Source of the DNA: CAZHAC01 sp964383855
Lineage (GTDB): Bacteria; Chloroflexota; Dormibacteria; Dormibacterales; Dormibacteraceae
Direction of reading: 5' to 3'
NCBI GenBank assembly: GCA_964383855.1
Contig: CAYLIP010000013.1
Span: 1 to 50,153, forward strand
Length of the DNA: 50,153 nt
Shown: in pieces, positions 41,742 through 49,481 of the stretch
Layout: every line of letters starts with the position of its first letter
Numbering within the stretch: position 1 is the first letter of the stretch
Position numbers and translations under genes: made by a program
The notes under the pieces: model-generated
Told to the model about the DNA's origin: nothing
Seen by the model: the letters and a program-made list of their open reading frames with translations, nothing else
The model's database searches: none

Positions 41742-42709
41742 TCACGCGCGGCCGCCGCGATGGCGTCCGTGAGCTGCACGCTGCGCAGCCCGTCGAGGCC
41801 TGAGGGATCGGGATCGCGGCCGGCCAGGACCGCCTCGCTGAAGGCGGCCACCGTCCGGTCATAGCAGTCCATCGTCGACCAGCGGTCGCTCCGGGAACCC
41901 TCCTCGGTGACGATGGTCATGTCGCCCTCCATCAGCGGCCGCGTGATGCCGCGCCCGTCGATCCGGCCCCGGGTCCCGTAGATGACGATCTCGTTGAGCG
42001 GAAAAGGCGTGGCCTGGTTGCCGTTGGCGTAGGCGAGCGCGCCGCTGTCGAAACGCATCAGCACCATCGGCAGCGTCTCGATCACCCCGGCCTCGCGGCC
42101 GGTGTTGAACATGGCCGCCACCTCCGTCACCTCGGCGCCGAGCAGGTAGCGGAGGACGTCGTAGATGTGCACCGCGATGTTGTTCACCGAACCGAGGCCG
42201 GCCAGCTCCGGGTCGGTCCGCCAGCCGCCCGGCGGCCGCCGGCCGGGGCTGGCTTCGACCTGGACCTCGATCACGTCGCCGATCTGCCCCGCCTCGATCA
42301 CCCGCCGCGCCTCGCGGAAGGGCGCATGGTGCCGGGTCTGGAAGTTGATGCCGAGCTTGACCCCGGCGTCCCGGCAGGCCTCCACGGCACGGCGGGCCTC
42401 GGCCGCGCTCGAGGCGAGCGGCTTGTCGCAGAGGACGTGCTTCCCCGCCTCCGCGGCGGCCACCACCTGGCCCGCGTGGAGCGCGTTGGGCGTGGTGACC
42501 AGGACCGCGTCAACGTCGTCACGGGCGAGCATCGCCTGGTAATCGGTGCCCGCCCACCGCGCGCCGTGCTTCTGCGCGAAGGCGTCGGCACGACCCTGGT
42601 CGCGGCTCACGACCGCCACCAGCTCGCTGTTCGGGTCGGCGTTGATGGCCGGCGCCATCGAGTCGCCCGCGATCTTGCCGGGCCCGACGATTCCCCACCT
42701 GAGCGTCAT
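41714..42709 (-). CDS. Gfo/Idh/MocA-family oxidoreductase
   Basis: 331 aa. NAD(P)-binding Rossmann domain with GIVGPGKIAG at the start and the VLCDKPLASSAAEA loop holding the catalytic-region Lys; the C-terminal alpha/beta domain starts near residue 125. Such enzymes oxidise sugars, inositols or related alcohols. GAGG lies 8 nt upstream of ATG 42709. It diverges from the zinc alcohol dehydrogenase with only 39 bp between the start codons, so the two share a control region. Confidence 0.93.
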   Translation of the reverse strand: MTLRWGIVGPGKIAGDSMAPAINADPNSELVAVVSRDQGRADAFAQKHGARWAGTDYQAMLARDDVDAVLVTTPNALHAGQVVAAAEAGKHVLCDKPLASSAAEARRAVEACRDAGVKLGINFQTRHHAPFREARRVIEAGQIGDVIEVQVEASPGRRPPGGWRTDPELAGLGSVNNIAVHIYDVLRYLLGAEVTEVAAMFNTGREAGVIETLPMVLMRFDSGALAYANGNQATPFPLNEIVIYGTRGRIDGRGITRPLMEGDMTIVTEEGSRSDRWSTMDCYDRTVAAFSEAVLAGRDPDPSGLDGLRSVQLTDAIAAAAREGRTVAVER

Positions 42710-42711
42710 GT

Positions 42712-42740
42712 TTGGTCCTCCTCAGCCGTTGTTCTAGCCT
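42712..42740 (+). promoter_or_regulatory. promoter of the leaderless alcohol dehydrogenase gene
   Basis: TTGGTC (42712-42717), 17-bp spacer, TAGCCT (42735-42740), then 8 nt to ATG 42749. No Shine-Dalgarno. The -35 lies almost on top of the divergent gene's start. Confidence 0.6.
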
Positions 42741-42748
42741 TCAAACCG

Positions 42749-43774
42749 ATGCGTGCCATGAGCGTTGTCGAATACGGGCGCCCGCTCCAGATGCTGGAGG
42801 TCGAGCGGCCGGCGCCCGCCCCCGGCCAGGCGCTGGTCGAGGTGCTCGCCTGCGGCCTCTGCTTCAGCGACGTCAAGACCATCCGGGGCCGGATGCCCTA
42901 CTCGGCGTCGCTGGCCCTCCCCCACGTGGCCGGCCACGAGGTCTCGGGACGCGTGGTCGAGGTGAACGGACCCAGCCGGCTCAAGCCGGGCGACAGGGTC
43001 GTCGCCTACCACGTCTGGGGCTGCCACCGGTGCGCCGCCTGCCGCCGCGGCGACGAGCACCTCTGCACCGACCTCGTCGCCTGGATGGGCTTCACCCATC
43101 CCGGCGGCTTTCGCGAGTACATCACGGCGCCGGTCGAGTACCTGCTGCCGGTCCCGGAGTCGATCCCAGCCACGGTCGCCCCCGCGCTCACCTGCGCCAT
43201 GGGGACCGCCTATCGCGCGGTGGCGGAGCGCGGGCGCGTACTTCCGGGCGAGGTGGCGGTCGTGCTCGGTCTCGGCGGGGTCGGCATCCACGCCGCCCTG
43301 ATCGCGCATGCGGCGGGCGCCCTCGTGATCGGCGTCGACGTCGGAGCGGCCAAGCTCGAGGGCGCCCGCCGCGCCGGGATCGAGAGCGTGCTCGACTCCG
43401 CCGAGGCGCCCGACCGCATCGCCGAGCTGGCACCCGACGGCGTCGACGTCGTCCTCGAGACGACGGGCGTGCCCTCCCTTCTGGAGGCCGCGCGCAAGAT
43501 GCTGCGGCCGGGGGGCCGGGTGGTCGGCGTGGGCTACCACGTGGGCGAGATGATGGCGGTGTCCAGCGACCAGCTGGTTCTGCTCGAGCAGTCGGTGGTC
43601 GGCTCCCGCTATGCGTCCCGCGTCGACATGGAGCGCGTCATCCGGATGGTCGCGGCGGGCGCGGTCCAGCCGGTCATCGACGAGGTGCTGCCGCTGGAAC
43701 GGCTGAACGAGGGGGTCGAGCGGCTGGAGGCGGGACAGGTCACCGGCCGCCTCGTCTTTCAGGTGCACACGTAG
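42749..43774 (+). CDS. zinc-dependent medium-chain alcohol dehydrogenase
   Basis: 341 aa from ATG 42749 (ATG 42758 is possible). Catalytic zinc residues C38 (GLCFSD), H63 and E64 (GHEVSG); structural zinc cysteines C92, C95, C98 and C106 (CHRCAACRRGDEHLC). The Rossmann segment is VVLGLGGVGIHAAL. It oxidises an alcohol or polyol with NAD(P). It overlaps the convergent SDR gene by 16 bp at the 3' ends. Substrate unknown. Confidence 0.93.
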   Translation: MRAMSVVEYGRPLQMLEVERPAPAPGQALVEVLACGLCFSDVKTIRGRMPYSASLALPHVAGHEVSGRVVEVNGPSRLKPGDRVVAYHVWGCHRCAACRRGDEHLCTDLVAWMGFTHPGGFREYITAPVEYLLPVPESIPATVAPALTCAMGTAYRAVAERGRVLPGEVAVVLGLGGVGIHAALIAHAAGALVIGVDVGAAKLEGARRAGIESVLDSAEAPDRIAELAPDGVDVVLETTGVPSLLEAARKMLRPGGRVVGVGYHVGEMMAVSSDQLVLLEQSVVGSRYASRVDMERVIRMVAAGAVQPVIDEVLPLERLNEGVERLEAGQVTGRLVFQVHT

Positions 43775-44532
43775 CCGCCGTCGACGAAGAGCGTGGTCCC
43801 GGTGACGTAGCTGGCCTCGGCGGAGGCCAGGAAGACCGCCGCACCCACCATCTCCTCGGGGTTGGCGACCCGTCCCAGCGGCACCAGCCGACGGTTCACC
43901 TCGGCGACCTCGGGACGGGCGAAGAACTCGCGGTTGGCCGGCGTCTCAGTCGGACCGGGCGCGATCGCGTTGACGCGGATGCGGTGGCGAGCCAGGTCGA
44001 CCGCCATCCCCCTGACCAGCTGGCGGATCCCGCCCTTGGCGGCGGCGTAGTGGGCCAGGCCGGGCCGGACCACCTCGCTCAGCTGCGAGCTGGTGAATAC
44101 GATGGCGCCGCCTCCCTGGCCGGCCATGTGGCGGGCGAAGACGAGGCCGCAGTTGAAGGCGAGGGTCAGGTTGCGATCGAGCATGCTCCGCCACGCGCTG
44201 GGATCGAGATCGAGGAAGGGCACCGTCTCGCCGCGCGATCCGCCCGCGTTGGCGAAGAGGACGTCGCAGCCTTCCATCGCCTCGACGGCCCTTGCCAGCA
44301 GGCCCTCGGCGGCCGCGAAGTCGGTGAGGTCGCCGCCGGCTGCGAACGCCCGCCCCCCGCCGGCGGCGATCGCCCGGGCCACCTTGCCCGCGCTCGCCTC
44401 GTCGAGGTCGGCGCAGACCACCGCGGCGCCCTGCGCCGCGACACCCTCGGCCAGTGCCCGGCCGATGCCGCCGCCGGCCCCGGTCACCACCGCCCGCCTG
44501 CCCTCGAGCCGCCCGCGCGCCGGCACGCTCAC
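43759..44532 (-). CDS. short-chain dehydrogenase/reductase
   Basis: 257 aa from GTG 44532. Cofactor motif TGAGGGIG (17-24), NAG (95-97), and catalytic S148/149, Y162 and K166 (YAAAK). DLDEAS after the second strand points to NAD(H) preference. It is the last gene of the seven-gene leftward operon; its start overlaps the preceding stop as GTGA. Confidence 0.95.
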   Translation of the reverse strand: MSVPARGRLEGRRAVVTGAGGGIGRALAEGVAAQGAAVVCADLDEASAGKVARAIAAGGGRAFAAGGDLTDFAAAEGLLARAVEAMEGCDVLFANAGGSRGETVPFLDLDPSAWRSMLDRNLTLAFNCGLVFARHMAGQGGGAIVFTSSQLSEVVRPGLAHYAAAKGGIRQLVRGMAVDLARHRIRVNAIAPGPTETPANREFFARPEVAEVNRRLVPLGRVANPEEMVGAAVFLASAEASYVTGTTLFVDGGYVCT

Positions 44533-45860
44533 GCGGCCAGCCCCGGACCGGGCAGGAAGCGCCCCGTCCCCGGCTCCGCCAGCACCCGTCCCTCGGCCGC
44601 CGCCAGCCGCCCGCGCACGTAGGTCCTAACCGCTCGCCCCTGAAGCGTTCGGCCGGCGAAGGGCGACCAGCCGGCCTTGGAGAGAATGTCTCCGTCGGCC
44701 ACGGTCCAGCGGGCGGCGGGATCGACGAGGACGAGGTCGGCGTCGGCGCCCTCGGCCAGCCTCCCCTTGCCGGCCAGCCCATATATGCGCGCCGGCGCCT
44801 CCGAGTAGAGGGCCACGACGCGCTCGTGAGTGAGACGGCCGGCGGCGGCCCCGTCGAGCAGCGCCGAGAAGGTGGTGTCGATGCCCGGCAGCCCGAAGTG
44901 GACCTCCCAGATTGAGCCTGCGGCCTTCTGTTCTCGCGTCGAAGGCGCGTGGTCGCTGGACACGTAGTCGACGCGGCCGGCGGCGACCGCCTCCCACATG
45001 GCGTCGAGCTCCGGCTGCGCGCGTGCCCGGGCCGGCGGTGTGAACTTGCGGAGCGCGCCCTGCTCGCGGACCTCGTCCTCGAGGAGGAGAAGGTACTGCG
45101 GGCAGGTCTCGACGAGCATCCCGCGGGCGAGGTCGATGACGTCCGGGTGGCTGGCGTGGGCGAGGACGGCGCGCGCACCCGTGCCCCGGGCCAGCGTGCC
45201 GGCTGCCGCCACCGCCACCTGCTCCGCCTCGCGGCTGCGCCATTCGGCGATCACGCCGCCGTCGGCCCTCCCCGCCGCCCGGAGCCGTCGCTCGGCCGCC
45301 GCGGTCAGCGTCTCCTCCTCGCAGTGGAGGAGGCAGGCCGCGCCCACGCCGGCGGCCGTCTCCAGGAGCTGCAGCAGCCGCGCGGGGTCATGACCGGGGA
45401 CCCCGTGAGTCGTGCACGTGAACGCCTTGAGGAAGGCGGCCCCCGCCCGCCAGGCGGCGGCGGCGTCGGCGGCGGCGCCCGGCCAGGCGTGGGCGGCGAG
45501 CCCGAAGTCGACCCGGCTGCGGCCGCTCAGGTAGTCGACCTTCTCGTGGAGATCGCCCGGCGTCCGGACCGGGCGCGCGTGCGTGTGCTCGACGACCGTG
45601 GTCACGCCCGCCCGGGCCGCCGCCGCCGTCCCGGCCGGGAAGTCCTCCCGGGCGGGATCGGCCGGGTCCATGAAGTGGACGTGGACGTCGATCATGCCGG
45701 GCATGAGGAGCAGGCCGGAGGCGTCGAGGCGCTCGGCGGCGGCGTGGCGGTCGGCGGTCACGGCCGCGATCCGGCCCTCCGCGACGTAAACGTTCGCCTG
45801 CCTCCGGCCCGAGCCGGTGACCACGGTGGCTCCCTCGATGCCCAGTTGGAGGTCAGGCAA
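44529..45860 (-). CDS. allantoinase/dihydropyrimidinase-like cyclic amidohydrolase
   Basis: 443 aa from a TTG at 45860 (GAGAAG 1 nt upstream; 8-nt overlap with the preceding gene). Amidohydrolase metal centre complete: H60 and H62 (DVHVHF), carboxylatable K145 (FLKAF), H179 (LLHCEE), H235 (LAHASHPD) and D303 (SSDHAPS). EDFPAGTAAAARAGVTTVVEH is typical of allantoinase/dihydroorotase-type members. It would open a cyclic ureide or imide ring reversibly. Confidence 0.9.
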   Translation of the reverse strand: MPDLQLGIEGATVVTGSGRRQANVYVAEGRIAAVTADRHAAAERLDASGLLLMPGMIDVHVHFMDPADPAREDFPAGTAAAARAGVTTVVEHTHARPVRTPGDLHEKVDYLSGRSRVDFGLAAHAWPGAAADAAAAWRAGAAFLKAFTCTTHGVPGHDPARLLQLLETAAGVGAACLLHCEEETLTAAAERRLRAAGRADGGVIAEWRSREAEQVAVAAAGTLARGTGARAVLAHASHPDVIDLARGMLVETCPQYLLLLEDEVREQGALRKFTPPARARAQPELDAMWEAVAAGRVDYVSSDHAPSTREQKAAGSIWEVHFGLPGIDTTFSALLDGAAAGRLTHERVVALYSEAPARIYGLAGKGRLAEGADADLVLVDPAARWTVADGDILSKAGWSPFAGRTLQGRAVRTYVRGRLAAAEGRVLAEPGTGRFLPGPGLAA

Positions 45861-47034
45861 GCTTCTCGGAGAGCCAGTCGGCGAATTCCACGGTCGCGAT
45901 CGTCAGCTGGTCGCTCTGGCAGTGCTGCGCGCCGCCCTCCGCCGAGGTGTAGACGCGCAGCGTCTTGTCGTTCGACCCCGAGGCGTCGTAGAGCCGCCGG
46001 GCGATCTCGAGCGGAACCTGCTCGTCGTGCTCGCCGTGGAGCACGAGGAACGGACAGCGCATCCGCTGGACGACGCCGTCGAGGCGGAAGTCCTCGAGAC
46101 GAGCGAGCGCCTCGTCCAGGGTGTCGACGCCCAGCACCCAGGTGATGTGGTGCCCGGGGACGGAGAGGGAGCCCGCGAAGTTGGCCTCGATCCTGCGCTT
46201 CCAGGTCGCGTGGTAGTCCCAGATCGCGCCCCAGGCGACGCAGGCCCGGAAGCGGCTGTCGAGCGAGGCGCACCGGGGCGCGTAGTAGCCACCCAGGCTG
46301 ATCGCGATCACGCCCACGCGGGCGGCGTCGACGTCGTCGCGTCCCTCAAGGAAGTCGATCGCGGCGCTCCCCGCGCGTTCGTAGTCGGCGCGCAGTGGAA
46401 GGCCGCGAAAGCGAATCGATTCGCCGTTTCCGGGCCCGTCCACCAGGAGCACGCTCACCCCTCGCCGGATGAGTTCGGTGGCGCCGCGGAGGTAGCACAT
46501 CTCCTTGGTTATGTCGAGGCCGTCGAAGTACACCGCGACCGGCGGCCGGGCGCCGGCGGGCGCGCCGGCGTGGACCAGGTAGGCGGGCAGCGAGGTCCCC
46601 TCGAAGGGCACCTCGACGGGCTCGATCCGCGGCCCGTCGCAGAGCGCGGCGAAGCGGTGGAAGCTGTCGACGGAGGCACGGTAGACCTCGAGAGCGGTGG
46701 CATCCTTGGGGGTCCGGAAGCGCTCGCCGATCTGGTGGTAGGCGGTCGAGCGCAGGTAGCACCCGGCCGCCGTCAGGGGGCGGCCGGCCGCCTCGGCGGC
46801 CTCGGCTCGCGCGCGCAGGTCGTCACCGAGCTCACGCCAGGCCTCGAACCAGGCGTCGTCGTCGCCGGCGTGCCCGCGCAGCCGGCGGCCCGCCCGGTCG
46901 GCCTCGCCCAGGTCGGCTCCGCCGTAGGCGGCGGCGCCGAGCACGAGCGCCATCGCCGCCGACCACCGGTAGTCGTCGGGGAAGTAGGCGAACCAGTCGG
47001 CGTGCTGCGGCGGATTCAGGCGGGCGAGCGCCAT
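45853..47034 (-). CDS. FrsA-like alpha/beta hydrolase (DHPON-hydrolase type)
   Basis: 393 aa. A helical N-terminal cap region (about 55-135) precedes the hydrolase core: VYFDGLDITKEM (170-181), VDGPGNGES (198-206), nucleophile S246 in AISLGG, acid D337 in HGEHDEQVP and H371 in GAQHCQSD. The cap-first layout and length match PF06500-type proteins, which include 2,6-dihydroxypseudooxynicotine hydrolase, a C-C bond hydrolase of nicotine degradation. ATG 47034 shares a base with the preceding stop (TGATG). Substrate inferred only by family. Confidence 0.85.
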   Translation of the reverse strand: MALARLNPPQHADWFAYFPDDYRWSAAMALVLGAAAYGGADLGEADRAGRRLRGHAGDDDAWFEAWRELGDDLRARAEAAEAAGRPLTAAGCYLRSTAYHQIGERFRTPKDATALEVYRASVDSFHRFAALCDGPRIEPVEVPFEGTSLPAYLVHAGAPAGARPPVAVYFDGLDITKEMCYLRGATELIRRGVSVLLVDGPGNGESIRFRGLPLRADYERAGSAAIDFLEGRDDVDAARVGVIAISLGGYYAPRCASLDSRFRACVAWGAIWDYHATWKRRIEANFAGSLSVPGHHITWVLGVDTLDEALARLEDFRLDGVVQRMRCPFLVLHGEHDEQVPLEIARRLYDASGSNDKTLRVYTSAEGGAQHCQSDQLTIATVEFADWLSEKLA

Positions 47035-47768
47035 CAGCGGACGGCCGCCGCCGAGCGGGCGGCCTCGACCTTGGCCGCCACCTCGTCGACGGTCAGCACC
47101 CAGCCCAGGCAGCGGGCGATGTTCTGCAGTCCGAAGAAGTGCAGGTCGTCGCCGTACATGGAGTGGACGCCGTCGGCGACCACGATCGTCTTCAGGTCCC
47201 GGTTCAGCGACTCGAAGGCGGCGCACTGGACGCAGGTGTTGGTGTTGATGCCGGCCAGCACGACGCTGTCGATCCGCAGCTGCTGGAGGGTCAGGTCGAG
47301 GTCGGTGTCGCGGTAGATCGACAGGCGGCGCTTGGTGCTGATGACGAAGTCGCCGGGCTCGGGGCCGAGCTCGGGCATGAGCTGGGTCTGCACCGAGCCC
47401 TCCAGGTTGTGCCGGCTGATCGTGCTCGCGCGCTCCGGGGTGAGCATCTGGTTGGCGGCCTCGACCGCCGCCCAGAAGGGGTTGTGCATCGGCTCCGAGG
47501 TGCCATCCGGGAAGACGCGGTTCTGCAGGATGACGTGGATCACCGGCATCCCGCTCGACCGGGCCAGCCGGACCAGGCGCGCGGTGGCGGCGACAACCGA
47601 GGCGGCGGCCTCGGGGGCCACCGGCATGGTGGCGACGGCGGGGTCGAGGTGGCCTCGGTGGCAGTCGATGGTGATGACCGCGGTGCGGCGGGGATCGATC
47701 TCGAGCTGCTGGTTGAGCAGGCGCAGCATCCGGCTGCGGTCGACGAGGGGCGGCGGCTGCTGGTTCAT
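47034..47768 (-). CDS. isochorismatase-fold amidohydrolase
   Basis: 244 aa. Cysteine hydrolase triad D35 (TIDCHRGH), K146 (STKRRLS) and C179 (NTNTCVQCA); the cis-peptide segment VLAGINTNTC is typical. The fold serves N-carbamoylsarcosine amidase, maleamate amidase, ureidoacrylate amidase and nicotinamidase. Given the cyclic-amidase neighbour, an N-carbamoyl or amide product of ring opening is the likeliest substrate; inference. Confidence 0.92.
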   Translation of the reverse strand: MNQQPPPLVDRSRMLRLLNQQLEIDPRRTAVITIDCHRGHLDPAVATMPVAPEAAASVVAATARLVRLARSSGMPVIHVILQNRVFPDGTSEPMHNPFWAAVEAANQMLTPERASTISRHNLEGSVQTQLMPELGPEPGDFVISTKRRLSIYRDTDLDLTLQQLRIDSVVLAGINTNTCVQCAAFESLNRDLKTIVVADGVHSMYGDDLHFFGLQNIARCLGWVLTVDEVAAKVEAARSAAAVR

Positions 47769-47777
47769 CTCAGGTCC

Positions 47778-48764
47778 TCACACGTTGACCGTCGGCATCT
47801 GCGACTCCTGGTACCGGGTCCCGGCCCCGGCTCCGACCGGTAGATCGCGGTCGAGCCGCTGAAGGTCCTCAGGGGTGAGGCGGATGCCGGCCGCGCCCAG
47901 GTTCTCCTCCAGGTACCGCCGCCGCTTGGTCCCGGGGATCGGAACCAAATCGTCGCCCTGCGCGAGCACCCAGGCGATCGCGAGCTGGGCCGGCGTGCAG
48001 CCCTTCTCGGCGGCCATGGCCTCGACCCGGCCCACCAGTTCCAGGTTCCGGGCCAGGTTCTCGCCCTGGAACCGGGGATGGTTCCTCCGGTTGTCCTTCG
48101 CCTCCAGGTCGTCGAGGCTGCGCACCGCGCCGGCGAGCAGGCCCCGCCCGAGCGGCGCATAGGCGACGTAGGCGATCCCGAGCTCGCGACAGGCCGGGAT
48201 CAGGTCCTGCTCGGGCTCGCGATACCAGAGTGAGTACTCGGTCTGGAGGGCGGCGATCGGGTGCACGGCCGCCGCCCGGCGGACGGTGGCGGCGCCGGCT
48301 TCGGACAGCCCCAGCCAGCGGACCTTGCCCTGCTCGACGAGCCGGCCCATCGCCCCCACCGTCTCCTCGATGGGCACCGTCCGGTCGACCCGGTGCTGGT
48401 AGTAGAGGTCGATCACGTCGACGCCCAGCCGCTGAAGGCTCCGGTCGCATGCCTCGAGCACGTGTTCGGGGCGGCCGTCGACGCCGGTGGGGCGGCCGTC
48501 GGGGCCGACCACGTGGCCGAACTTGGTGGCCAGGACGACGCGGTCGCGGATGCCCTTCAGGGCCCGCCCGACCAGCTGCTCGTTGTGACCGGCGCCGTAC
48601 ATGTCGGAGGTGTCCACGAGGTCCAGGCCCAGCTCGACGGCGCGCCGGATGGTCGCCTCCGACTCCGCCTCGTCGGGCGTCCCGTAGATGCCCGACATGC
48701 CCATGCAGCCGAGCCCGATGCACGCCACCTCGGGGCCGGCGCGGCCGAGCCTTCGCTTCTCCAT
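47778..48764 (-). CDS. aldo/keto reductase
   Basis: 328 aa TIM-barrel oxidoreductase. Catalytic tetrad D51, Y56 (DTSDMYGAGHNE), K81 (ATKFGHV) and H124 (YYQHRVD); NADPH-binding segment IPGTKRRRYLEENLGA near the C-terminus. Closest in appearance to the YajO/AKR13-like group. Same operon as the ABC ATPases upstream (6 bp from livF) and the isochorismatase-fold gene downstream (9 bp). Confidence 0.95.
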   Translation of the reverse strand: MEKRRLGRAGPEVACIGLGCMGMSGIYGTPDEAESEATIRRAVELGLDLVDTSDMYGAGHNEQLVGRALKGIRDRVVLATKFGHVVGPDGRPTGVDGRPEHVLEACDRSLQRLGVDVIDLYYQHRVDRTVPIEETVGAMGRLVEQGKVRWLGLSEAGAATVRRAAAVHPIAALQTEYSLWYREPEQDLIPACRELGIAYVAYAPLGRGLLAGAVRSLDDLEAKDNRRNHPRFQGENLARNLELVGRVEAMAAEKGCTPAQLAIAWVLAQGDDLVPIPGTKRRRYLEENLGAAGIRLTPEDLQRLDRDLPVGAGAGTRYQESQMPTVNV

Positions 48765-48770
48765 GCCTCT

Positions 48771-49481
48771 CTAGACTCCCAGGTGCAGCCGCTTCACGTC
48801 TTCGGCCTGTTCCAGCTCCCCGGGGGCGCCGCTCCAGACCACGGTCCCCTTGGACAGGATGTACACGTGGTCGGCGGAGTCGACGCCGAGCCGGTAGTTC
48901 TGCTCGACGAGCAGGATCGACAGCTTCTGGTCGCGCAGCCCCTTGATGATCGCGCCCACGCGCTCGACGATGACCGGCGCCAGCCCCTCCGAGGGCTCGT
49001 CCATGAGCAGGAGCTTGGGGTTGGTCATCAGCGCCCGGCCGATGGCGAGCATCTGCTGCTCGCCGCCCGACAGCTGCCCGGCCCGGTTCCGGCGCCGCTC
49101 CTTGAGGTTCGAGAAGAGATCGTAGATCCGCTCCAGCGTCCAGCCCTCGCCGTCGTGGCCGTTGCTGCCCGGATGCCGGGCGGCCAGCGTCAGGTTCTCC
49201 TCGACGCTCAGCGACGGGAAGACGTGGCGGCCCTGGGGGACGAGCGCGAGGCCGAGCTTGGCGATCCGGTTCGGCTCCAGGTGATTGAGCTGGCGGCCGT
49301 CGAAGCTCACCTCGCCTTCGGTGATCGGCGTGAGGCCCATCAGGGCCCGGATGAGTGTGGTCTTGCCCATGCCGTTGCGGCCGAGGATGGTGGTGCAGGC
49401 GGCGTCCGGCGCGCGCAGGTCGACGCCCTGCAGGACGTAGCTGTGGCCGCGGTGGGCGTGGACGTTGCTTACCTCGAGCAC
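48771..49481 (-). CDS. livF: branched-chain amino acid-type ABC transporter ATPase LivF
   Basis: 236 aa from GTG 49481, immediately after the livG stop (TAG-GTG). Walker A GRNGMGKTT, signature LSGGEQQMLAIGRAL, Walker B LLLMDEPSEGL, and the LivF-typical VPQGRHVFPSLSVEENL. Energises uptake with LivG and two permeases that must lie beyond the right edge. The substrate-binding lipoprotein at 35.5 kb is the only candidate receptor in the window. Confidence 0.95.
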   Translation of the reverse strand: MLEVSNVHAHRGHSYVLQGVDLRAPDAACTTILGRNGMGKTTLIRALMGLTPITEGEVSFDGRQLNHLEPNRIAKLGLALVPQGRHVFPSLSVEENLTLAARHPGSNGHDGEGWTLERIYDLFSNLKERRRNRAGQLSGGEQQMLAIGRALMTNPKLLLMDEPSEGLAPVIVERVGAIIKGLRDQKLSILLVEQNYRLGVDSADHVYILSKGTVVWSGAPGELEQAEDVKRLHLGV

